A stretch of 5,651 nucleotides of DNA, taken from contig DFGF01000149.1 of the NCBI GenBank assembly GCA_002371715.1, positions 12,392-18,042 on the forward strand, given 5' to 3'. Position numbers and translations under genes: made by a program. Positions within the stretch are counted from its first letter, which is position 1, and every line of letters begins with the position of its first letter. This DNA comes from Prevotella sp. UBA3757. GTDB lineage: Bacteria > Bacteroidota > Bacteroidia > Bacteroidales > Bacteroidaceae. The notes under the pieces are model-generated. The model did not search any database and was not told the DNA's origin. It saw only the letters and a list, made by a program, of their open reading frames with translations. Positions 1 through 5,340 of the stretch are shown in pieces.

Positions 1-31
1 GCCACCCTTATTCACAATTTAATTTTAAATT

Positions 32-59
32 AAAAAAACAAATTCAATTAATCTTGAAT
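32..59 (-). terminator. AT-rich intrinsic terminator after the tRNA-like element
   Basis: On the minus strand an ATTCAA / TTGAAT stem (59-54 with 47-42, 6-nt loop) is followed within a few bases by a run of seven T (38-32). This is the layout of a Rho-independent terminator, although the stem is short and nearly all A-T. It begins in the encoded CCA-adjacent bases of the tRNA-like element, so it would end that RNA and also the kinase transcript if that reads through. A second AT palindrome at 16-31 (AATTTAA, 2-nt gap, TTAAATT) lies just beyond and may help. Confidence 0.5.
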
Positions 60-117
60 GGTCGCAAAGTGAGGAGTCGAACCTCAACGAGTTCCCTTCT
101 CTTTGAACTCTCTTGCG
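59..117 (-). other. tRNA-like 3' element with T arm and encoded CCA; partial or degenerate tRNA
   Basis: On the minus strand, 86-70 form a textbook T arm: stem TGAGG/CCTCA and 7-nt loop TTCGACT. Seven bases (CTTTGCG), one discriminator A and an encoded CCA (61-59) follow, exactly as at the 3' end of a tRNA. Upstream, CGCAAGA (117-111) can pair with CTTTGCG at six of seven positions, counting one G-T. Between acceptor and T arm there is only a single hairpin, GAGTTC/GAACTC with a 10-nt loop (110-89), in place of separate D and anticodon arms. The total of 59 nt is too short for a normal tRNA, and I found no class II tRNA 5' half further upstream. It is best read as a tRNA remnant (possibly an attachment-site scar), but a small structured RNA with a tRNA-like end is also possible. 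Confidence 0.5.
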
Positions 118-168
118 TTAGCATGAATCTTTCAATTCTTCTTTCTAGTACTTTATGTCCCTTATGTG

Positions 169-1473
169 TTATTGTGTTGTCACATTCTTATTGGGATTTG
201 TTAGGTTATTAACGAGGTAGTGCAACGGACGATTGAAGTTCGGTCTCATTCGAATGATATCATCTTTTCTACGTATAAAGAATACTCCAAGTGAACGGGC
301 TTCTAAATCTGTCAGGTCGCTAAGTATATCGCCTATAATCAGCATGGCCGGATATCGGTTGTTCTGAATAGCCAGGTCAAATGCCAAATCTAACAGCACC
401 TGCTTATGGTGGGACGTACTACATACTTGAAACATGACCTTGATGGCATTGACATATACCTCAACATGTTCAAATTGTATTCTTCCCTTAGGATTTCGTA
501 GTGTTTGGTTGAATATTCCTATATAGATACCAAGCAGGCTGCTCTTCGATCTAAAGAGCGATGTCAGCGTCTTGTCGTCCAACCGAACAAGTAACTTGTG
601 TAAGCATCGTTCGTCGCTGCTCTCTGAAAGCAACAGGTTATACATGTCATCATACCTTAGAGGAGGCTGTTCATTCAGGATCTCATCAAGTGATTTGGGC
701 ATCTGCTGTAACTGTTTCCTAAATATCTGTACAGCATTCAGCTCTCTTATAATCTCGTCAACACTATCATAACGTTCATTCAGCGAACTCTTCAGACACC
801 TTTCTACGATTGGAGCAACATCAGGTTCTAAAACAGCCATGTCGACAGCACTCACGTCACCACCTTTACTCAAAACATAATAGAGACTCTTGCCTATCAT
901 ATATATGTCACCCTGACGTGTTCCTTTCCTAAAAGCATCTGGGTCACTTCTGTATTCCGGCGGATAATATCCGTCAGTGTATATCATCTGACCATATCTT
1001 GTCAGCGTTGCTGTATCACGACTCTCAAAGCGCCCTCCACCGAGGTCAGTGATTTTCAACACTCCATTATAGTACAAAGCATTGTCGGGCTTAATGTCAC
1101 GATGGCATATTCCTGAATGATGGATGGCTTGTATACCCTTGCAGAATTCAATACACGCCACTAAGCTATCTTCACTAGAGATACCAGCAACCACTCTGTC
1201 GATTAGTGATTCTGTACAGAATGGCATGATATAGAAAGGCTGTGGAGCACTCAAATCGCTGTCTACCAGTTCTATGACATTCTCATCCTTAACAGTTGCC
1301 AACATTCTCGTCTCACGGCGAAAGCGTTCTATCTTTTCCTGATCAGCATCGGGCAATACGGTTTTCATAGCATAGCATTGGTTGTCTTTCTCAACCCTAT
1401 AAACCACTCCGAAGCCGCCAACGCCGACTTCACTCAGAATGGTATATCCGCTAATCGTGTCACCTATATTCAT
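169..1473 (-). CDS. Eukaryotic-like Ser/Thr protein kinase with an unassigned C-terminal helical region
   Basis: A 434-residue Hanks-type protein kinase, expected to transfer phosphate from ATP to Ser/Thr of unknown target proteins in the cytoplasm. The kinase domain fills about residues 9-250. It has the glycine-rich loop GVGGFGVVY (17-25), ATP-binding Lys37 in AMK, a likely helix-C Glu54, the catalytic loop HRDIKPDN (124-131), DLG (143-145) in place of DFG, an activation-segment end YYPPE (169-173) in place of the usual APE form, Asp189 and Arg234. All catalytic residues are present, so it should be active. Residues about 251-434 look mainly alpha-helical and soluble; I recognise no TPR, PASTA, WD40 or membrane segment there. 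The start is set by the only Met ahead of the glycine loop. The gene begins 99 bases after the lipoprotein stop, behind a strong hairpin, and no clear promoter is visible in that gap. Role unknown: signalling or defence are both possible. Confidence 0.93.
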   Translation of the reverse strand: MNIGDTISGYTILSEVGVGGFGVVYRVEKDNQCYAMKTVLPDADQEKIERFRRETRMLATVKDENVIELVDSDLSAPQPFYIMPFCTESLIDRVVAGISSEDSLVACIEFCKGIQAIHHSGICHRDIKPDNALYYNGVLKITDLGGGRFESRDTATLTRYGQMIYTDGYYPPEYRSDPDAFRKGTRQGDIYMIGKSLYYVLSKGGDVSAVDMAVLEPDVAPIVERCLKSSLNERYDSVDEIIRELNAVQIFRKQLQQMPKSLDEILNEQPPLRYDDMYNLLLSESSDERCLHKLLVRLDDKTLTSLFRSKSSLLGIYIGIFNQTLRNPKGRIQFEHVEVYVNAIKVMFQVCSTSHHKQVLLDLAFDLAIQNNRYPAMLIIGDILSDLTDLEARSLGVFFIRRKDDIIRMRPNFNRPLHYLVNNLTNPNKNVTTQ

Positions 1474-1493
1474 CCGTCAATCTTTATTTTAGA

Positions 1494-1530
1494 ATCTGGG
1501 GCGCAAGGCGCTTGAGCCTGCGCCCCAGAT
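1494..1530 (-). terminator. Strong 12-bp inverted repeat between lipoprotein and kinase genes; terminator or attenuator
   Basis: ATCTGGGGCGCA (1494-1505) is perfectly repeated in inverse as TGCGCCCCAGAT (1519-1530). GGC/GCC (1507-1509 with 1516-1518) adds three inner pairs after a one-base bulge, leaving a 6-nt loop. It is the most stable-looking hairpin in the window and stands 42 bases after the lipoprotein stop. In the minus direction it is followed by TTCTAAAATAAAG and not by a true U tract, so it is not a classic intrinsic terminator. It may stabilise the 3' end of the long lipoprotein message and limit read-through into the kinase gene, whose start lies 20 bases beyond. Confidence 0.6.
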
Positions 1531-1542
1531 GAGTTATTACAC

Positions 1543-1557
1543 AAGAATTACATTCTT
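1543..1557. repeat. Short perfect inverted repeat AAGAAT-TAC-ATTCTT
   Basis: A 6-bp perfect inverted repeat with a 3-nt centre lies 15 bases past the lipoprotein stop codon and 12 bases from the large GC-rich hairpin. It could be a weak extra hairpin at the 3' end of the message or an operator-like site for the kinase gene. Nothing else supports either role, and its AT-rich content makes chance possible. Confidence 0.25.
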
Positions 1558-1572
1558 ATGCGAGATCAATAT

Positions 1573-4500
1573 TTACCAAATGTGTTTGGTAGCATCTTCC
1601 CAAATATTATTCTTTACATAGATATTGAATCGCTTATTAGCATCTGCCGTTTCACTGTTATAAGGATACAATTTATCCATAGTGTCATTACCCGTTTCTG
1701 TAGGATATACAGCAATATACTTGGGAGCCAAATTAGCTGTTGAGTAAGAATATTTCTTGGTTCCGTCAACGACAATTAACTTATCAAGTGTACTAGCAGG
1801 TGTTGCTGCGGTCATGTCGGCAGAGAAGCCCACCTCAGGACAGCCACCAGCAACACGATACAAAACGTTGCCAGTTGTGAAGTGGTTGTACTTGAAGCCA
1901 AGAGCCTTCTTGTTTGTGTAACCCATCAACTTAGCCTTAGTAGCATCAGTTAAAGCTACAAACGGAACACTCAGTTCCTTAGCCTGAGCAGTACCAACGA
2001 AGATACCGAACGTACCGAACTGGAAGTATGTCAAGTCTTCGTCAGTGGGCTGGCCAAGCTGCGAGAATGTGTTAACACTAACGGTATTCTTCACACTGAG
2101 GTCAACCTTAGCATTACGTGAACTTCCAAGATCAACGATCTGACCAACCAGACCGCCTACATAAGCGTGGCCTTTAATGGTATTCAGAGTAACAGCGCTG
2201 TTCTTGATAACAAGAGCATCGGTTGTTGCAGCGGTCAGCACAGCCTTACCCACGATACCACCGACAGCCAGACCGCGGTCAGGAGTTACATATGAAGACT
2301 TCTGAAGCGAACCAGGATTAACATCAAGAGCATTTGCAGTACCAGTAACCTTGATGTTGTCGAAGGTTACTGTCCGATCAGCAGTACCATTGGTAACAGT
2401 ACCGGCAACAGAACCTACACCAACTATCTTCAAAAGATCATTTGCATTCAAAGTACTTGTAATGCCATTAATCTCGAAGTTCTTGATTTCAATGTTGGCA
2501 GTAGGATTGACATTATTGAACAGACCATAGGTAGTGATACCATCAATATTAGCGAGCTTCAGGTTCTTGATGGTGTGATACTGAGCCATCTTTGTTCCGT
2601 GAGGATTGGTAGTGGCTGTTTCGTTGTAGCGAGGATCTGCACCGTCGAAGTTTGCATTACGTACCAGAGGAGTCCAAGTATTAGTAGTCTGGAGGTCAAT
2701 ATTGTTGTAGAGGGAAACGGGCTTGTCTGCGATGTTGCCGATAGAAGCCAGCTCAGATGCCGTGTAGATCTTACCCAGAGCATCAGCATTCACATAATCG
2801 CTGAATGACGCAGCATTAATGGCCTTGCCACCCCACTTAGACTCAGTAAACTGGACGAAGTTATAATTAACTCCACCGATAGTTGTAGCAAGCATAGAAC
2901 TTGCAATTTCAGCAATAGCAGTCAAACCGTAACCCTGAATTTCATCCAGATGAACTTTCACCTCCTTGGCAGCAAGGTCTGCAGCAGGCAGGCTGGTCAG
3001 AACCTGAGGCTGCTGATAAGTGCCTGTAGGATAACCTGCTGTACTATAGTTGATCTTCTTGATATAGCCTTGCTTCAGGTAAACGTTGTTGTTAGCATAG
3101 AGGTCAAGCTGGAAGCTGATAGCCTCACTCTCACTCTCGTTGGCAATATAAACGTCACCGAAGGTCATCAGTCTGTTAACCTTACCATTAGCAACTCCAG
3201 CGGTCTTGTCCTTATCGTAGCCGATGTAAGTGCGACCGGTTGTGTAAGAGTCAACAACTGTCGTTGCTTCACCCGTCACATACACGGTAGCGTCCTTCAC
3301 GTAAACGGCAGTAGCCTTACCACCTTTCTGCACGTCAACATACTCAATGTTCTTAGTCTCCTCAACATCAATAGTGGGAACGATAGTAGCACCATTAGCA
3401 ACCGTAACGGTCTTAACATTTACAAAGTTGAACGAAGCATTCGCATTGATAGCTGTAGTAGTGGCACCATCACCGAACACGAAGTCCTTAGCAGCATCAA
3501 TCTGGAAGGTGTTCTCCTTGCTAGTGCCACCGGTCAAGTCTGCACCAGCAAACACCACCTTAGCCTTAGGCATGTTCACCTGCACTGCAAAGGCCACATC
3601 AGTACCTACAATCGACGGTGTGTTAATGATTACCGTTCCTTCATATGCATCATTTGCATCGAGGTCAGCAATAACGATAGGATTAGGACCGGTTGTAAGT
3701 GTTGAGCTGATACCGGTTGGAATGTTAATCTCCAGCGTGGTAGCCTTCATATTGGGAACCCAGATGGTGTTATCGGTGTCGACATCAGAATTACGGTTAT
3801 TTGTCAGACCGGTAGTACCACCAACATTCAGAGACAGCTTACCTGCTGTGCCATCGACCGTCTTATACTGCTTCAGGGCCTTTGACAGCAACTCACAAGT
3901 AGTAACGCCAGTCAGGTCGTAAGCCTTTGTGATACGATAGATAGCACCTGAATTGAAGGTGAAACCTGTTGTCAGGTCGCGGAGTACGGTCCAGCTAGCG
4001 ATAGTGCTGGGATCTTCCACGTTCTCGTTGCCAGCAAGTGCAGCGGTAGAAACGGTGAACTTCTGATAAGAACCAGCAACAACGGGAACATAGATGTATG
4101 AAAGTGCAGCGGGCACCTTACGAACATCGATGTACATGATGTTACCCTTCGTCAAAGCACCTGTACCGACCTGCAGAGCAGGCTTAGCTGCCTCCAGAAG
4201 AGCCTCGAAGGCACCTGTAATGGGGTGCTCGACATCGGTCTCAATCTTCAGGTAGCTCAGATTTGCGAAGGCGTCGTTCAGCTGAATGCGCAGAACAGCG
4301 GTGAGCCACTTTAAGTCAACTGTAACGTTGCCGAAAGTAGAACCACTCTTCACTGTTCCAAACATGGGCAGATTACTTACATAGGCCGTTTTGTTATCAA
4401 CGGTCTGATACTCAGTAGCAGAATTGTACACTATCTTTTCGGGAATAGTGATTACGGCCTTAGCACCTTCATCGGGATTCCAGCCATGATAGTCCACACG

Positions 4501-4848
4501 GTCAGCAGGGAACAAAGCGTAGGTCATCGTACCCTTAATGTTAGAGGCAGCCTGAGAGGCATTCTTCAAACCGAATATGTTGGTTTGGAAGGTGTACTCA
4601 TCAAAGCGAGAGAGATCTTCATCATACACATTAATCTGGTCACCACTCTGCCAATCGATGGCATTGTCAGCAGAAGCCACATTAGCGGCACGGGTAACCC
4701 CTTCACCATCCTCAAGAGGAGCAACTTCAACGTTAAGAGCACCTTTCTGCTCCTGTACGCTACCATTGCTGAGTAGGTCATCGCTTGAGCAACTTGCCAA
4801 AGCAAATGCAGCAAGTGCTAAAGGGAAATACTTTACAATTCGTTTCAT
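1573..4848 (-). CDS. Large surface lipoprotein: fimbrillin-like N-terminal region plus GLUG-type beta-helix repeats
   Basis: A 1091-residue lipoprotein. Residues 1-19 are a signal peptide with lipobox LASC and lipidated Cys20. Ser-Ser-Asp-Asp follows, resembling the Bacteroidota signal that sends lipoproteins to the cell surface. Residues about 37-315 resemble the fimbrillin/Mfa-like fold: VTRA at 51-54, DWQSGDQINVYD (65-76), YALFP (110-114), LPMFG (160-164) and a Leu-rich strand around 179-190. Residues about 330-620 are Thr/Val/Asn-rich and beta-predicted, with no family I can name. From 694 the pattern is that of adhesins with GLUG-like repeats: IYTASELASIG (694-704), YNNIDL (714-719), W725, FDG (734-736), HTIKNLKL (758-765), YGLFNNV (774-780), AVGGIVGK (861-868) and YVGGLVGQ (896-903). 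No type IX sorting domain is evident at the C terminus. The start is fixed by the signal peptide. It lies 32 bases after the small peptide gene, probably in one transcript. Likely an adhesin or pilus-related protein; ligand unknown. Confidence 0.92.
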   Translation of the reverse strand: MKRIVKYFPLALAAFALASCSSDDLLSNGSVQEQKGALNVEVAPLEDGEGVTRAANVASADNAIDWQSGDQINVYDEDLSRFDEYTFQTNIFGLKNASQAASNIKGTMTYALFPADRVDYHGWNPDEGAKAVITIPEKIVYNSATEYQTVDNKTAYVSNLPMFGTVKSGSTFGNVTVDLKWLTAVLRIQLNDAFANLSYLKIETDVEHPITGAFEALLEAAKPALQVGTGALTKGNIMYIDVRKVPAALSYIYVPVVAGSYQKFTVSTAALAGNENVEDPSTIASWTVLRDLTTGFTFNSGAIYRITKAYDLTGVTTCELLSKALKQYKTVDGTAGKLSLNVGGTTGLTNNRNSDVDTDNTIWVPNMKATTLEINIPTGISSTLTTGPNPIVIADLDANDAYEGTVIINTPSIVGTDVAFAVQVNMPKAKVVFAGADLTGGTSKENTFQIDAAKDFVFGDGATTTAINANASFNFVNVKTVTVANGATIVPTIDVEETKNIEYVDVQKGGKATAVYVKDATVYVTGEATTVVDSYTTGRTYIGYDKDKTAGVANGKVNRLMTFGDVYIANESESEAISFQLDLYANNNVYLKQGYIKKINYSTAGYPTGTYQQPQVLTSLPAADLAAKEVKVHLDEIQGYGLTAIAEIASSMLATTIGGVNYNFVQFTESKWGGKAINAASFSDYVNADALGKIYTASELASIGNIADKPVSLYNNIDLQTTNTWTPLVRNANFDGADPRYNETATTNPHGTKMAQYHTIKNLKLANIDGITTYGLFNNVNPTANIEIKNFEINGITSTLNANDLLKIVGVGSVAGTVTNGTADRTVTFDNIKVTGTANALDVNPGSLQKSSYVTPDRGLAVGGIVGKAVLTAATTDALVIKNSAVTLNTIKGHAYVGGLVGQIVDLGSSRNAKVDLSVKNTVSVNTFSQLGQPTDEDLTYFQFGTFGIFVGTAQAKELSVPFVALTDATKAKLMGYTNKKALGFKYNHFTTGNVLYRVAGGCPEVGFSADMTAATPASTLDKLIVVDGTKKYSYSTANLAPKYIAVYPTETGNDTMDKLYPYNSETADANKRFNIYVKNNIWEDATKHIW

Positions 4849-4880
4849 GTTTTTAATTGTTTTGTTATTAATTAATAAAT

Positions 4881-5024
4881 TTAGATGTCACCACCATCTT
4901 CCAGCGGCTCAACGTTAGCGTTCTCAGCATTTGTGGGAGAACCCGCAAGCAGAGAAGACGTTACCTTCAGCTCAACCACCTCGCAGGCGGGAGCATCATA
5001 GAATTTCAGTTCTTTCTTGTCCAT
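4881..5024 (-). CDS. 47-residue peptide of the Bacteroidales 'EVVEL...LLAGS' type
   Basis: A short frame of 47 codons starting MDKKELKFYD and ending EDGGDI, with an A-rich leader and no Shine-Dalgarno sequence, as for the lipoprotein gene. Residues 12-19 (PACEVVEL) and 25-30 (LLAGSP) match a pattern that I recall as common in small, uncharacterised Prevotella and Bacteroides proteins, often placed before surface-protein genes. That recollection has not been checked against a database. It has no signal peptide or membrane segment. The region after LLAGS is acidic. Its last residues, NVE-PLEDG (37-44), recur as NVEVAPLEDG (39-48) near the mature N terminus of the lipoprotein. The 32-base gap to that gene suggests co-expression. 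Function unknown; it could be a secreted or processed peptide, or a leader for its neighbour. Confidence 0.75.
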   Translation of the reverse strand: MDKKELKFYDAPACEVVELKVTSSLLAGSPTNAENANVEPLEDGGDI

Positions 5025-5108
5025 AATTTTGTTTAAGTTTAAAATGTTAATAAAATGAATTAATAATGTTACTTTACTTTCTCACGAAGTTCAGGGGCAC
5101 ACAAAGGT

Positions 5109-5135
5109 GCTGGCCAGCTCCTCCCCTGCTGGTCA
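5109..5135. repeat. Palindrome and hairpin in the leader of the peptide-lipoprotein unit
   Basis: GCTGGCCAGC (5109-5118) is a perfect 10-bp palindrome. TGGCCAGC (5111-5118) can also pair with GCTGGTCA (5128-5135) across a 9-nt loop, with a single G-T position. The site lies about 85-110 bases upstream of the peptide start codon, so it may be an operator or an RNA hairpin in the 5' leader. A TTTG (5137-5134) and a CACCTTTG (5109-5102) flank it and faintly resemble a Bacteroidota promoter, but their 24-bp spacing is too wide. Confidence 0.35.
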
Positions 5136-5157
5136 AACGCATTGGATGTCTGAAGGA

Positions 5158-5177
5158 TGATGGCTGATGGCTGATGG
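5158..5177. repeat. 7-bp tandem repeat, about 2.9 copies of TGATGGC
   Basis: Two full TGATGGC units and a six-base partial unit lie head to tail without a mismatch, inside the leader between the TAATTTTG box and the peptide gene. Short tandem arrays of this kind can change copy number by slippage. With so few copies a chance origin is also plausible. Confidence 0.6.
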
Positions 5178-5208
5178 TTTAGTCAGCACACTCAACGCTT
5201 CGCAATCC

Positions 5209-5216
5209 CAAAATTA
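5209..5216 (-). promoter_or_regulatory. Possible Bacteroidota -7 promoter box TAATTTTG
   Basis: TAATTTTG on the minus strand fits the Bacteroidota -7 consensus TAnnTTTG exactly. It lies just after the terminator-like hairpin (5253-5224) and about 185 bases before the peptide start codon, a sensible place for the promoter of the peptide-lipoprotein unit. No TTTG is found at the expected 19-21 bp upstream spacing; the nearest weak match is TTAC at 5242-5239, spaced 22 bp. An 8-base degenerate match in AT-rich DNA can arise by chance. Confidence 0.35.
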
Positions 5217-5223
5217 TGGAAAC

Positions 5224-5253
5224 AAAAAAGACGTGGGAGTAATGTCTCTCACG
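5224..5253 (-). terminator. Intrinsic terminator-like hairpin with U tract
   Basis: On the minus strand CGTGAGAG (5253-5246) and CTCCCACG (5239-5232) pair at seven of eight positions around a 6-nt loop. Two bases later a run of six T follows (5229-5224). This fits a Rho-independent terminator for a minus-strand RNA that comes from further right. The single A-C mismatch in the stem weakens it. CCCACG of the 3' arm can also pair with a distant CGTGGG (5322-5317), which could give an alternative fold. Confidence 0.5.
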
Positions 5254-5326
5254 CACTTATCTCTAAGATCAGGCTGTCGCATTGCCTCTTGGTAAAGATA
5301 AGCAACGCGATAACAGCCCACGCCAA
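5224..5326 (-). ncRNA. Candidate structured RNA or attenuator leader with long hairpin and possible pseudoknot
   Basis: In the minus-strand RNA, GGCUGU (5318-5313) pairs with ACAGCC (5277-5272). After a 3-nt bulge, CGCGUUGC (5309-5302) pairs with GCAAUGCG (5285-5278), including one G-U pair, giving 14 pairs closed by a 16-nt loop. The G-U forms only in minus-strand RNA; the plus strand would have an A-C mismatch. The loop segment (5301-5294) can pair with GAGAUAAG-type bases at 5264-5257, making a possible pseudoknot. The terminator-like hairpin and U tract follow. I do not recognise an RNA family and see no good promoter upstream. It could be a small RNA, the end of an unseen upstream transcript, or an attenuator ahead of the peptide gene. 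Confidence 0.4.
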
Positions 5327-5330
5327 GTGA

Positions 5331-5340
5331 TCATATATGA
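5331..5340. repeat. Perfect 10-bp palindrome TCATATATGA
   Basis: A perfect AT-rich palindrome just upstream (minus strand) of the candidate structured RNA, overlapping a TGATCA at 5328-5333. It is in a place where an operator could sit, but nothing else supports this. Confidence 0.25.

Noticed and set aside
59..200. A complete class II tRNA (Leu, Ser or Tyr) extending upstream from the T arm
   Set aside because: No 5' acceptor strand, D arm or 7-nt anticodon loop could be placed between 118 and 200 on the minus strand.
2950..3705. Plus-strand 251-codon frame opposite the lipoprotein gene
   Set aside because: It is the reverse complement of a well-supported repeat-rich coding region, where Thr/Val/Asn-rich codons leave the opposite strand open. 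It has no recognisable domain or signal.
3347..3922. Plus-strand 191-codon hydrophobic frame
   Set aside because: Opposite-strand shadow of the lipoprotein gene; its hydrophobic look comes from the complement of Thr/Asn/Asp codons.
4881..5024. Lantibiotic-type or double-glycine precursor peptide
   Set aside because: No modification enzyme, transporter or peptidase gene is in the window, and the LLAGS site is not a true GG leader.
5102..5137. TTTG and CACCTTTG as a Bacteroidota promoter for the peptide gene
   Set aside because: The spacing is 24 bp, outside the usual 19-21, and the -7 box has C in place of the first T. TAATTTTG at 5216-5209 is a better -7 match.
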